Assembly (NCBI GenBank): GCA_046331625.1
Contig: JAXLQL010000024.1
Span: 52,230 to 116,229 of the forward strand
Direction of reading: 5' to 3'
DNA from: JAXLQL01 sp046331625
GTDB lineage: Bacteria; Acidobacteriota; Terriglobia; Bryobacterales; Bryobacteraceae
DNA: 64,000 nucleotides
The notes beneath the pieces were generated by a model. It was given only the letters and a program-made list of their open reading frames with translations, was not told the origin of the DNA and ran no database searches. This document shows, in pieces, positions 24,513 to 33,120 of the stretch (its first letter is position 1; each line of letters begins with the position of its first letter). Position numbers and translations under genes: made by a program.

Positions 24513-25337
24513 GTGGCGGAGCTAACGCTGGTATTCGTCCGTAGCATGGCGCGCTGGGGCGGTCGCGGCGACGCCGATCCCTGGCAGCCCATGGCGGCGA
24601 AGGCTGAGGTGATACGTGTCGCGCGGACCACGAAATTCTACGGCAAGTTGCTGAAGGGGCGAGTGAATCTGGCGCGGCTGCCGGTGGTGGAGCGGGCCTA
24701 TTACTTCTCGCATGGAAGCGAGTTCCGCTCGGCTCGTGCGCGCGACCCGCGTCCGGTACGCCTGGTTTCGCCATGGCCCGGGGGCCCGGAGATCACGGTG
24801 ATTCAGCCCTGGTTTGGCGTGGCGGCGGAGCGGGTGCTGCCGCGGTTCGATCCTGCCTGGTTTCAGGGGACGCAGTTCGCAGCATTGGCGGCTGCCTCGG
24901 CTGACTTGGTGGCGCTTGCCGAAGCCGTGCTGCAAGGCGCGATCGCGATGCCTCCGCTCGAGTTCGGTGCGATCGCGTTTGACCGGATCGGCGCCACTCC
25001 GTTCAGCGAACAGGATCGCGACTTGGTGTGGAAGGCGCTGGGTGCTCCGGTTTTCGTTGAACTGCGCGGCCTGATCGGCGAACGCTTGGCCGCCGAGTGC
25101 GATTGCCACGAAGGGCTCCACGTCAACCCCGCGGCGGCCATCGTGGAGTTGCGCGATCACGAGAGCCGGGAAATCCTGCTGACCAACCTGTTGAACCACA
25201 ACTATCCGGTGTTGCGGTTAGCGACGGGACTGAGCGGGGTGATCGCCGAAACCCCTTGCGGCTGCGGAGCGGTTACGCCCCGGCTGATGAACCTCGAAAA
25301 GATCGCCGTGCAGCGGACCATGCGTGCAGGTGCGTAG
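24513..25337 (+). CDS. Phenylacetate-CoA-ligase-like protein (C-terminal AMP-binding-like region)
   Basis: A 274-residue protein whose second half resembles the C-terminal part of PaaK-type adenylate-forming ligases: ELRGLIGERLAAECDCHEGL, AAIVELRDHESREILLTNLL, YPVLRLATGLSGVI and PCGCGAVTPRL. These correspond to the region around the family's TGD loop and PCxCG segment, though here the loop reads ATGLSG. The N-terminal ATP-binding half of a full ligase (about 430 residues) is missing, so it may lack ligase activity or work with another subunit. The GTG at 24513 follows GAGGAAACAGG, a good ribosome site. Assignment is by motif recognition and moderately sure. Confidence 0.6.
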   Translation: MAELTLVFVRSMARWGGRGDADPWQPMAAKAEVIRVARTTKFYGKLLKGRVNLARLPVVERAYYFSHGSEFRSARARDPRPVRLVSPWPGGPEITVIQPWFGVAAERVLPRFDPAWFQGTQFAALAAASADLVALAEAVLQGAIAMPPLEFGAIAFDRIGATPFSEQDRDLVWKALGAPVFVELRGLIGERLAAECDCHEGLHVNPAAAIVELRDHESREILLTNLLNHNYPVLRLATGLSGVIAETPCGCGAVTPRLMNLEKIAVQRTMRAGA

Positions 25338-25352
25338 GCCGCTGAAAATGGC

Positions 25353-26453
25353 CTACAGGTCAACTCCGAGGTCCACCCAACTCATCGTTTTCTTGCGATA
25401 GATCGCTTCGCGGCCGAGGATCGCCGTGAGCGCGCCCACAGCGCCCACTTCGATGCTAGCGGCCACCGGCGTGCCCTTGGTGATGGCGTCGACGAACGCG
25501 GCTACGTGCTGGGCATCGAGCTTTTCCTCCGAAGGCGGCTCGATTTCGCGAGGTTGCTCGCCTTTCTTGCGAGGATAAAACTTCGAGTCCATCACGTCGA
25601 CCGCACCCTCTGTGCCGTAGACGTAGAAAAACTGGCCGTTGCCCGGCATGCCGCGCGGATGGAAGAAGACCTGTGTGAAGCTCAGCTTGACGCCGTTCGT
25701 GTAGTCATAGCTGAGCGTGTAGCCATCCATGTTGGTGCGGCCGGGAGGATCGTTCGGCCAGATGAGCGCTCCGCCGTATCCGCTGGCCATGGCGGGGCGG
25801 CTCTGCGCCACCCAATTGCAGATATCCAGATTGTGCACCGCCATCTCCACGATCACGTCTCCGGAACGCTTGGCGTCGAAAAACCACTCGGCCGACGAAG
25901 CATCATGAGGCAGGTCGTCTGAAGCGTGGCGTTGCGCCTTGATCATCACCACCTTGCCCACGATGCCATCGTGAATGCGGGCGACGGTTTTCTGGATGCG
26001 CCGGCTCGAACGAAGTTGCTGGCCCACTTGGAACACCTTCTTCGAAGCTCGTGCCGCGCGCACCAGCCGCCCGATCGATTCCGGCGTGATGCCGACCGGC
26101 TTCTCGCAGTAGACGTGCTTGCCGGCCGCGAGCGCGGCGAGCGCCATTTCCACGTGCAGGTCGCAGGGCGTGGAGATGTGCACGGCGTCCACGTTCTTGT
26201 CGGCAATCAGGTCGCGGTAATCGCGATAGGTCTTGGGCGAGTGGGCGGCGGCTTCGCTCGCGGCTTTGTCGAGCCGGTCGGGTTTGGTGTCGCAGATGGC
26301 GGTGACCTTGGCCGACGGGTTGGCGAGCACCGACTTCATCACGTAACCGCCGCGATTGCCGACGCCCACCATTCCGACGCCAACGGCGCCGTTCGGGGAT
26401 TGTGCAAACATTGGCGTGGCGGCAGCGCCAGCGAGAAAATGACGCCTGTTCAT
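25353..26453 (-). CDS. Gfo/Idh/MocA-family oxidoreductase with Tat signal
   Basis: A 366-residue NAD(P)-dependent oxidoreductase. MNRRHFLAGAAATPMFAQ is a twin-arginine signal. The nucleotide-binding GVGMVGVGNRGGYV follows, and the EKP catalytic lysine is in HVYCEKPVGI. The second domain includes GDVIVEMAVHNLDICNWV. GAGGAA precedes the ATG. It is tail-to-tail with the PaaK-like gene and is downstream of a small membrane protein on the same strand. The likely substrate is a sugar or cyclitol, as is usual for secreted paralogues, but this is not determinable here. Confidence 0.88.
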   Translation of the reverse strand: MNRRHFLAGAAATPMFAQSPNGAVGVGMVGVGNRGGYVMKSVLANPSAKVTAICDTKPDRLDKAASEAAAHSPKTYRDYRDLIADKNVDAVHISTPCDLHVEMALAALAAGKHVYCEKPVGITPESIGRLVRAARASKKVFQVGQQLRSSRRIQKTVARIHDGIVGKVVMIKAQRHASDDLPHDASSAEWFFDAKRSGDVIVEMAVHNLDICNWVAQSRPAMASGYGGALIWPNDPPGRTNMDGYTLSYDYTNGVKLSFTQVFFHPRGMPGNGQFFYVYGTEGAVDVMDSKFYPRKKGEQPREIEPPSEEKLDAQHVAAFVDAITKGTPVAASIEVGAVGALTAILGREAIYRKKTMSWVDLGVDL

Positions 26454-26462
26454 GAGTTCCTC

Positions 26463-26897
26463 TCAGTACGATCCGGCGCCGCGCGAGCGCGCCTGGAGCG
26501 GAGCATCCTGTTTCACGATCTTGTTCGCGGCAAGCGCGAACAGTCCGATGACGACGCCCGAGACCAAGCCGATCATGGGTCCGAAGAGCGCCATCATCAG
26601 GCGAGGCGAGTCCGGCATGGGCATCGACTTCATCATCTCAGCCTCGGCGGCGTGGTTGGCGGCGTATTGATCGAAGAGCAGTATGTGCGCTCCGGTGACC
26701 CAGAGGCAGTTGATCAATCCCAGGGCCAAGCCATGTAGAAAAAATTGACCCGGCGCGTTCTTGGCAATGAGGAACGCGCAGATCAGAAAGATCGGCAGCC
26801 AAAACAGCGGCTCCATGTTCGAAGGGATCACGAAAACGGTCGCGATGCCCATGGCGAGCGCGAACATCGAGAGTTTGAAGATCAGGTTCCAGTTCAT
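26463..26897 (-). CDS. Four-helix integral membrane protein, unknown family
   Basis: A 144-residue membrane protein beginning MNWNLIFKLSMFALAMGIAT. About four hydrophobic segments can be seen: near residues 6-24, 30-46 (LFWLPIFLICAFLIA), 53-76 (FFLHGLALGLINCLWVTGAHIL) and 108-130 (LMMALFGPMIGLVSGVVIGLFALAAN). A short methionine-rich stretch (MMKSMPMPD) lies before the last helix. GGAAAGG precedes the start region, and I choose the ATG at 26897 over a TTG at 26906. It lies 9 nt upstream of the Tat oxidoreductase start. I do not recognise the family. Confidence 0.7.
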   Translation of the reverse strand: MNWNLIFKLSMFALAMGIATVFVIPSNMEPLFWLPIFLICAFLIAKNAPGQFFLHGLALGLINCLWVTGAHILLFDQYAANHAAEAEMMKSMPMPDSPRLMMALFGPMIGLVSGVVIGLFALAANKIVKQDAPLQARSRGAGSY

Positions 26898-26987
26898 CGG
26901 GAGCAACCTTTCCGCAGCCGGGCCAAGGTGAGCGCCGCGACCGCGTCGCCCATCCTAGCATTGATTCCCCCTGAACGCCGGGCCTGC

Positions 26988-26993
26988 TATACT
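26988..26993 (+). promoter_or_regulatory. Candidate extended -10 (TGCTATACT) for the DUF5818-like gene
   Basis: TATACT preceded by TGC lies 20 nt before the ATG at 27014, leaving room for the AAAGGGG ribosome site. This is a conventional leader, unlike most starts here. Confidence 0.4.
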
Positions 26994-27013
26994 CCCTCAC
27001 GAAAGGGGACTCA

Positions 27014-27310
27014 ATGACCAAACTGACTACAGCCTTGCTGACCTGCTCTTTGATGGCGCTTGGGGCCGAGTGGACCGGTGCGATTTCGGAGTCCGGCTGC
27101 GGAGCCAAACATGCCAACGGGGGCGCGGAGAAGTGCGTCTCTGGGTGCGTGAAGAAGGGCGCGGCGCCTGTCTTCGTCACTGATGGCAAGGTGATCAAGA
27201 TTGCCAATGCGGAAAAGGTGATGGATCACCTCGGCAAGAAGGTGAAACTCACGGGTAAGCTCGAAGGCGAGACGGTCACAGTGGATTCGGTATCCGGCGT
27301 TAGCGAGTAG
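27014..27310 (+). CDS. Small secreted DUF5818-like protein
   Basis: A 98-residue exported protein with signal peptide MTKLTTALLTCSLMALGA. The mature part follows the pattern WTGAISESGCGAKH, EKCVSGCVKKGAAPVFV, DGKVIKIANAEKVMDHLGKK and VKLTGKLEGETVTV, which I recognise as the small OB-like family (DUF5818) abundant in acidobacteria. Three cysteines (GCG, EKC, SGC) are conserved features. The function of the family is unknown. GAAAGGGGACTC gives a strong ribosome site. Confidence 0.82.
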   Translation: MTKLTTALLTCSLMALGAEWTGAISESGCGAKHANGGAEKCVSGCVKKGAAPVFVTDGKVIKIANAEKVMDHLGKKVKLTGKLEGETVTVDSVSGVSE

Positions 27311-27752
27311 TTCGCACTAGCGCTCAGCCCGCCGCCAATTCGGCGGTTGTCCCTGGCGTTGGGGCACGGAATCGGAACTGGTGCGTGCCCTGCCGTCCGC
27401 GATGATCGCGGTTCGGAATGAGGCGCCGGATGTGCTTTCCGAACTGGCCAGAGGCCGGCTGTACGCGGAGTTGTCTGGGGAATCGCCCGCCGAAGTTCGC
27501 GGCGCGCTAATTGGCCTACTGGGCGCTGATTTTACGGGACCCCAAGAAACCCCGCGGCAGGTGGGCGGCCCAGGAGAGCAATATCCTTATCCGGCACGAA
27601 CGCCGTCTGGAGCCACAACGTCGCGTGGGGTGAAATCGAGTTCGATCCGTCGAGGCCGACATGCCACGCTGTGCGCTGGGAATTAGGGCGGCTGCGCGAA
27701 GCCCGATAGTTCCAGATTCGATTCTCGCCACGCAGCTGTCATCGAGGACTTC
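27311..27752. other. 442-bp stretch without a confident gene; possible decayed coding sequence
   Basis: No intact gene is recognised. A frame at about 27381-27686 (VLSELARGRLYAELSGESPAE) and another ending at 27709 (NAVWSHNVAWGEIEFDPSRP) both look protein-like, in different frames. They may be one gene broken by indels, as in the neighbouring NTF2-like gene. I could not identify a family. Confidence 0.3.
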
Positions 27753-28141
27753 ATGGACACTGCTCGAGAGCGTTGAATCGATCTATGACGCATTTCCGCC
27801 GGGGCGACGTCCCCTACATCGTCTCCGAGTTGGCTCCGGATGTTTTCTGGCGCCAGCCGGCCAGCGTCCCGTGGGGTGGCGACTACCTGGGAGCAGCCGA
27901 GGCTCGGCGCTTCTTCGTGCGCCTGAACGAAGTAGTGGAGACCACGGGCTTCGAGATCGAGGACAACATCGAGGCCAAGGACCAAGTGGTCACCGACGGT
28001 TACTACAACTCGCGGAATCGCGCGACTGGAAAAGACTCGCGCGCGCGATTCACTTTCCGGTGGCAGTTCGTGGATGGGAAGGTGTTCCGGTACGAGGCGT
28101 TGCTCGCTGGCGCTCCGATCGCCGAAGCCACCCACGCTTGA
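27753..28141 (+). pseudogene. NTF2/SnoaL-like (ketosteroid-isomerase-related) protein, frameshifted near the start
   Basis: Most of the protein is in one frame (FRRGDVPYIVSELAPDVFWR to GAPIAEATHA) and has the NTF2-like fold pattern with a final FRWQFVDGKVFRYEALL strand pair. The usual N-terminus of the family appears in pieces: MDTARE from the ATG at 27753, VESIYDAF in a second frame from 27772, and RRGDVP in the third from 27797. Two one-base gains, or two-base losses, near 27771 and 27796 explain this. Alternatively translation begins at a TTG at 27773 or ATG at 27785. Sequencing error and genuine decay cannot be separated here. Confidence 0.6.
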
Positions 28142-28208
28142 TGCGTTCCAATGAATCCAGTCAGCCTGAACGCCTCGTAAGGAGGATCTGGAGGTCGAAA
28201 CAAACGAC

Positions 28209-28502
28209 ATGACCATGCATTGGATGATGCGCGCCCAGCTTCCCACTGGGCCGGGTAACGAAGCCGTTGTCAGCGGCAATCTCGCCAAGACGATCCAGGC
28301 TTTTATCGCCGCCCACAAGCCGGACTCGGCCTACTTCCTCACCGAAGACGGCATGCGGACCGCCCGGTTCGTGGTGGCCGTGACCGATCCGTCGCAGATG
28401 CCGGCGTTCGCCGAGCCGTTCTTCCTGCTGGGAGCATCGGTGCAGTTCTATCCCGTGATGACGGGCGAGGACCTGGCACGAGGGCTGGCCGCCGCCAAGT
28501 GA
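28209..28502 (+). CDS. Small DUF3303-like protein
   Basis: A 97-residue protein with MHWMMRAQLPTGPGNEAV, LAKTIQAFIAAHKPDSAYFL, GMRTARFVVAVTDPSQMPAF and FYPVMTGEDLARGLA. It belongs to a small ferredoxin-like-fold family, sometimes labelled panthothenate synthetase in databases without evidence. No catalytic residues can be named. The AGGAGG at 28180-28185 lies some distance upstream of the ATG at 28209; a second ATG at 28215 is possible. Function unknown. Confidence 0.7.
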   Translation: MTMHWMMRAQLPTGPGNEAVVSGNLAKTIQAFIAAHKPDSAYFLTEDGMRTARFVVAVTDPSQMPAFAEPFFLLGASVQFYPVMTGEDLARGLAAAK

Positions 28503-28527
28503 GCCGGGGTGTTACGATGCAGAGCGC

Positions 28528-30534
28528 ATGATGCGCATCTGCTTGCTGCTCAGCGTCTCGCTGCTTTCGGCCGAGACGGCGCGGTACCGGCTCGCCGGCA
28601 CAGCCGTTCCTCGCGCTACGGTGGTGACCGAGTTCGTGCTCACACGGACGGGTGCGCTCACTGCGCTGGAAGCAACGAAGACTGACGGCTCGCGGTTCCG
28701 CGTGTGGCTCGAAGGCGAGCGTGGGCGCTATGTGTTCCAGGAAGGCACGGCGCAGCCGCGCGAGTATCGCAACGCCGTGACAGGCGAAGCGGTGATACCC
28801 GCTCACGGCGCATGGGAGCACCTGCTTCCGCGCCCGGCGTTCGCGGCCGAGGTCCGATTGCTGGGCCATCGCTATGCGCGCGTGGAAGGCGCCGCGGAAC
28901 CGGTGGCGCCGCCTGCCGATCCGCGTGTGGTGTTGCTTCGTCCGGACCTGCTCATCGGTCCAGCTTCGAACACGCGCCAGAAAGATGAGACGCGGCGTTA
29001 CGATGAGTCCGACTACGAGCTGATTCGCTTGACTGCGCGCGACTATCGCGAGATGCGCGATGCCGGCATCACGTGCGTCCGCGTGGATGACGAGCAATCG
29101 CAGTGGGCGGATGAGCTCGGACTGTTCTATTGGGGCGCGGGAAAGCGGCTTCCCTTCCCCGAGTCTCTCTACCGCAGCCAGTATCTCGGCGCGGCGCTCT
29201 TTCTCGACGAGCCCGCGGTGGGCACACGCGATCACGTGCTGCGTCCGCGGCTCGCCAAGGATCCGGCTTTTCGCAAGGCGATCACGCCGCAGATCGCGTT
29301 CGAGGAGTTCCGCAAATACTATGACCACGCCTGGCGCGACGGGGCCGCCACGGCGATGATGCGCGGATTGCGCGAGCGCGCCGATGTCGACCTGGGCGAC
29401 ATGAATTTCCGGCAGGCGAATCTCTACAGTTGGGAGACGATGCCCTCCACCGCGTTGCATCAGCTCTCGCAGGATGCGCGTGTGCCGGAAGCGATGGTGT
29501 TCGAACCGCCGGGCCGCATCGGTACGCGGCGCACGCTTCCGGAATTCGACATGACTTACGGCGTGCAGATTCGCCCGGACGATCCGGCCGCGCTGACAGC
29601 GATCCTGTTCGGGTTCCTGCGTGGAGCGGCGCGGTCCACGGGAAAGAGTTGGGGCGTGAGCATCTATGGCGCGGTAGAACGCGCCGACGCGCCGTTCTGG
29701 TTGACGCACGCCTATGACATGGGCGCGACGCGATTCTTCTTTTGGGACAACTATCAGCTGGCGTGTGTGCCGTATGGCGAGGTGTTGGGACTGGCGCGCA
29801 TTCTGAGCGCGCACGCGGCGGCGCATCCGCGTCGAAATCTCGATCGGCTACGACAGGCGGCGGAGTTGGCGATCGTTCTGCCGCCAGGGTACGATCTGGG
29901 CCACGTGCAGACGGGCAAGGGGAGCCTGTGGGGAATCGACGAACTGAATCTCGAGCGGGTGAGTCGCGCGGGGGTGCGGCATCGGGCTGTAATGAGCGCG
30001 TTCTTCACCGAGATCGAACGGGCGCTGAAGCTCGGCATCGCGTTCGACACGATGTGGGACCTGCCGGCGGCGAAGCTCGCTGGGTATCGCGAAATGGTCC
30101 GGGTGCGGGAAGACGGCAAGGTGGAGGTGAGCGCGGGCGCCGGCCGAGTGGTGCTTGATCGAGCGCGTGTGCCGGTGCGGGCTATGGGGGCGGGTCCTGG
30201 ATTGACGGTGAGCGTGGAGGCAACAGCCAGTGAGATCAGGGCGCGCGGTGTGGTGGTAGAGCGCGGAGCACCCGTCTTCTATACGCTCGGCGCCGATACG
30301 GAAGGCGTCTATCGCAACGCGATGGTGATGTGGGAACTGTTCGGTCCGGGGGAAGAAGACCGGCAATCGTTCCGGCCAGACAAGCTGAAGCCGGTCGCGC
30401 GCGAGACAGCGACGGGCGGCGAGGTGGAAGCGCGGTTCCCGATTTCGCGGCCGGGGACGTATCGGCTGCGAGCGGCGACGGTGGATACGGTGGGGAGGTC
30501 CACGGTAGTGTGGAAGACGGTGGTGGTGAGGTAG
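28528..30534 (+). CDS. Large secreted protein, glycosidase-like (unassigned)
   Basis: A 668-residue exported protein with a signal peptide (MMRICLLLSVSLLSAETA). Segments such as YREMRDAGITCVRVDDEQ, LGAALFLDEPAVGTRDH, FGFLRGAARSTGKSWGVSIYG and AYDMGATRFFFWDNYQLACV suggest a TIM-barrel glycosidase-like core. The C-terminal portion (PISRPGTYRLRAATVDTVGR) resembles an immunoglobulin-like beta domain. I cannot place it in a named glycoside hydrolase family. TACGAT lies 9 nt before the ATG, the short-leader pattern. A REP-like repeat follows the stop directly. Confidence 0.65.
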   Translation: MMRICLLLSVSLLSAETARYRLAGTAVPRATVVTEFVLTRTGALTALEATKTDGSRFRVWLEGERGRYVFQEGTAQPREYRNAVTGEAVIPAHGAWEHLLPRPAFAAEVRLLGHRYARVEGAAEPVAPPADPRVVLLRPDLLIGPASNTRQKDETRRYDESDYELIRLTARDYREMRDAGITCVRVDDEQSQWADELGLFYWGAGKRLPFPESLYRSQYLGAALFLDEPAVGTRDHVLRPRLAKDPAFRKAITPQIAFEEFRKYYDHAWRDGAATAMMRGLRERADVDLGDMNFRQANLYSWETMPSTALHQLSQDARVPEAMVFEPPGRIGTRRTLPEFDMTYGVQIRPDDPAALTAILFGFLRGAARSTGKSWGVSIYGAVERADAPFWLTHAYDMGATRFFFWDNYQLACVPYGEVLGLARILSAHAAAHPRRNLDRLRQAAELAIVLPPGYDLGHVQTGKGSLWGIDELNLERVSRAGVRHRAVMSAFFTEIERALKLGIAFDTMWDLPAAKLAGYREMVRVREDGKVEVSAGAGRVVLDRARVPVRAMGAGPGLTVSVEATASEIRARGVVVERGAPVFYTLGADTEGVYRNAMVMWELFGPGEEDRQSFRPDKLKPVARETATGGEVEARFPISRPGTYRLRAATVDTVGRSTVVWKTVVVR

Positions 30535-30536
30535 AT

Positions 30537-30580
30537 GGGCGGGACTGAAGTCCCGCGCTGGCTTAAAGCCCGCCCTACAC
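30537..30580 (+). repeat. REP-like double-hairpin repeat, copy 2
   Basis: The first palindrome (GCGGGACT, GA loop) is perfect at 30539-30556. The second arm is a variant (GCTGGCTT...AAGCCCGC) ending CCTACAC. It lies 3' of the large secreted protein gene. Confidence 0.8.
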
Positions 30581-30630
30581 GGAAATGCCTGCGCCAATGT
30601 CAGAAGTTGGCGTGTTTTGCCAGGATCTGG

Positions 30631-31451
30631 CTAGCGCAGCGTGGCGCGGAGCCACTCGATCATCTTCACCTTGTACCCCTGCCATGCCGGATCTTTCTCC
30701 CAACCGCCGACTCCGTGCGGCGCGCCTTCCACCGTGTACACCTCGCACTTGGCGCCCGCGGCCTTCATCTTGTCGCACATCAGCGGCGACTGCTCGTACG
30801 GCACGGCCGCATCCTTCGTGCCATGATGAACAGAAACGGCGGCATCTTGCCGTGCACGTAGTTGATGGGCGAGGCATCGGCGAGCTTCTTCTCCGATTCG
30901 GCGTTCAATTCTTCGATGTGGAGCAACTGCTTCAAGTTCTTGCCGAGCCCACGCTGCTTCTCGCGCCGCAGCAGATCATGCGGACCGTAGAAATCCACCA
31001 CCGCCGCCACAGAAGTCGCGCCCTTGCCGTGCGCGCCCACGTAGGCCACGATATGTCCACCCGCTGACTCGCCCATCAGGGCGATCTTTTTCGGATTCAC
31101 CTTGAACTCTTTCGCATGCGCCTTCACCCACTCCACTGCTTTGAACGTATCGTCGGTGCAAGCAGGGAACGGATACTTCGGCGCGAGCCGATAGTTGATA
31201 GTGAACCACGTGAATCCGCTGTTGCGCAGGGGCTCGAAGAGAGGCTTGACGAAGGTCTGCTTGTCGCCCGCCTCCCAGCCGCCGCCGTGGACCACGATCA
31301 CGGTGGGGAACGGTCCTTTGCCTTCGGGGATCCACGCATCGAGCGTGAGACTCACGTCGCCCACCTTCGCGAACTCGATGTCGGTCTTCCAATCGCCCGC
31401 AGCGAATAACGGCGCGGCCGCCAGCAGTAGCCAATCAATTCTCGGTTTCAC
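30631..31451 (-). pseudogene. Secreted alpha/beta hydrolase (esterase/lipase-like) with one frameshift
   Basis: Exported hydrolase of the BD-FAE/HSL-like type. A signal-like N-terminus (WLLLAAAPLFAAG) is followed by VIVVHGGGWEAGDKQ, the oxyanion HGGG, and the nucleophile elbow GESAGG. The frame breaks at FLFI-MARRMRP: one base is missing between 30834 and 30835. In the next frame the family continues as HGTKDAAVPYEQSP (catalytic Asp), then VEGAPHGVGGWEKDPAW (catalytic His), and IEWLRATLR to a stop at 30631. So the triad is complete once the base is restored, which favours a sequencing error or a very recent mutation. Its start overlaps the M28 peptidase by 17 nt. Confidence 0.8.
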
Positions 31452-33072
31452 GTTCTTCGTCCTCCTTGGTAGGCTTCCGCTTGGGTTTGGCTTTCGGCAG
31501 CGGCTTGCGCGGGAGCTTTTCGGGCCGCGTTGCCGCGTTGTAGACGAATGATGCGACGATGGCCGATGCCTGACGCAGGTCCGTGTCTTCCACGTGGTCG
31601 TAGGTGTCCATGTTCGAATGATGCGTGCGCGAGCTGTACTCCACCGGATCCTGAATGAACTGGAATCCCGGCAAGCCCACGGCGTTGAACGACAAGTGAT
31701 CGGTGCCCGTGGTGTCGCGGATCGAAACCGTGTCCGCGCCCAGATCCTTGAACGGAGCGAGCCACGCTTCGAAAATGGGTCGCGCCATATCGTTGCCCTG
31801 CAAGTAGACGCCGCGGATCTTGCCGGTGCCGTTGTCGTAGTTGAAGTATCCGGCGATCTTGGCGTGCTGCTCGGTGGTCTTCATCGCTTCCGGGTCGGCG
31901 AAGTGCTCCTTCACATATGCCTTCGACCCGAGCAAGCCGTTCTCTTCGCCGCTCCAGAGCGCGATGCGAACCGTGCGGTCCATCTTCGCGTCGAGCGTCT
32001 TCAGGATTCGCATCGCTTCGATCATCACCGCGCTGCCGGCTGCGTTGTCCGTAGCGCCGGTACCGCCGTGCCAGGAATCGAAGTGTGCGCCGAGCATCAC
32101 CACTTCCTCACGTTTGGAGCGGCCGGGAATCTCACCCACGATGTTGAAGGAGTCGAGCGATTCGGTGTGATACTGCGCCTGCACATCGATCTGCACCTTA
32201 ACCGGAACCTTCTTCTCGAGAAGTCGCACGATGCGGTTGTAGTGCTCTGGCGTGATGGCGATGGAAGGCGGCGGCTCGGCGTACGAGGCATCGCGGTCGC
32301 CCGCAGCCGCGGCGAAGACGGTTCCGCCGTCGCCCGCATAGCCAGTGGAGATCATGGCAACGGCGCCTTCCTTGACGAGGAATTCGTTGCGCTTGGCCAT
32401 CGTGCGGCGGCGGCGTTCGAAATCCGGTGGGTCGGGCACGGGTCCTGATTGCGGGCCGATGGGTTTGGGCACGCCCGCGGGACCTTGTCCCGGCGCGCGC
32501 ACCTCTACTTGCACTTCTCTGCGCCCAGGTACTTCGGCGGAGAAGAGCCCGCTCAAGTCGCCGGGGTTGTAGCGCTGTCCCGCGGGCCGCAACAAAACCG
32601 GCGTATCGCGTGGTGTGTCGATGAGCACGATCTTGCCCTTCAGCTTGCCTTTGTAGCGGGCGAAATCCGCTTCCGTGCGCATGGGCGCCAGGATCGGCTC
32701 GGCGGTGAGTGGTCCGTTGGTTCCTGGCGACCACGCCATTGGAAATCCGATGATCGGCTGATAGCCGGGCTCCACCAAGTGTGCTGCGTAACGCGAGTAT
32801 GACCAGCCGCGGCCGTAGGGTCCCCATTTTTCCTGGCGCACGTTGTCGACGCCGAATCCTTTGAGGCGATCCACTGCCCAATTGGCGGCGGCGCGAAATC
32901 CGGGTGAGTTGGTGAGGCGTGGTCCGTGAACGTCGGTGAGATAGAAGAGGTGTTCCATCACGCGCGAGTTGTCAAAGGCTTCGGTTCGGATGCGGTGGAC
33001 CATCTCGAGATCCACTTTTTCTTCGGCCACCACGGTAGCGGCGGCCAGAACAAAAACACTGAAGCGTGGCAT
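31435..33072 (-). CDS. Secreted M28-family metallopeptidase
   Basis: A 545-residue exported aminopeptidase-like enzyme. The signal peptide is MPRFSVFVLAAATVVAEE. A PA-domain-like insert occupies the middle, and the M28 catalytic domain shows the zinc ligands HFDSWHGGTGATDNAAG (His, Asp), SGEENGLLGSKAY (Glu pair), a TGTDHLSF Asp and THHSNMDTYDHV (His). The lysine-rich tail (KPLPKAKPKRKP) is unusual. I use the ATG at 33072 because TATCCT lies 7 nt upstream and the longer frame to 33654 runs antisense through the DtxR gene. The alpha/beta hydrolase follows with a small overlap, so both are probably co-expressed. Confidence 0.9.
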   Translation of the reverse strand: MPRFSVFVLAAATVVAEEKVDLEMVHRIRTEAFDNSRVMEHLFYLTDVHGPRLTNSPGFRAAANWAVDRLKGFGVDNVRQEKWGPYGRGWSYSRYAAHLVEPGYQPIIGFPMAWSPGTNGPLTAEPILAPMRTEADFARYKGKLKGKIVLIDTPRDTPVLLRPAGQRYNPGDLSGLFSAEVPGRREVQVEVRAPGQGPAGVPKPIGPQSGPVPDPPDFERRRRTMAKRNEFLVKEGAVAMISTGYAGDGGTVFAAAAGDRDASYAEPPPSIAITPEHYNRIVRLLEKKVPVKVQIDVQAQYHTESLDSFNIVGEIPGRSKREEVVMLGAHFDSWHGGTGATDNAAGSAVMIEAMRILKTLDAKMDRTVRIALWSGEENGLLGSKAYVKEHFADPEAMKTTEQHAKIAGYFNYDNGTGKIRGVYLQGNDMARPIFEAWLAPFKDLGADTVSIRDTTGTDHLSFNAVGLPGFQFIQDPVEYSSRTHHSNMDTYDHVEDTDLRQASAIVASFVYNAATRPEKLPRKPLPKAKPKRKPTKEDEERETEN

Positions 33073-33079
33073 GAGGTTG

Positions 33080-33085
33080 AGGATA
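33080..33085 (-). promoter_or_regulatory. Candidate -10 box (TATCCT) for the M28 peptidase
   Basis: On the minus strand TATCCT ends 7 nt before the ATG at 33072. Confidence 0.35.
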
Positions 33086-33104
33086 CCAGCCCGCCGCGCG
33101 GCGG

Positions 33105-33110
33105 TACAAT
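33105..33110 (+). promoter_or_regulatory. Candidate -10 box (TACAAT) for the DtxR-family gene
   Basis: TACAAT ends 10 nt before the GTG at 33121 and supports that start over longer in-frame options. Confidence 0.4.
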
Positions 33111-33120
33111 CGAACGAGAC

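Noticed and set aside
23984..24631. 215-codon minus-strand frame over the zinc-ribbon gene
   Set aside because: It has no recognisable motif, while the plus strand has a clear CxxC...CxxC protein.
27381..27686. 101-codon plus-strand frame
   Set aside because: No family resemblance, no ribosome site, and another protein-like fragment lies in a different frame of the same region; reported only as possible decayed sequence.
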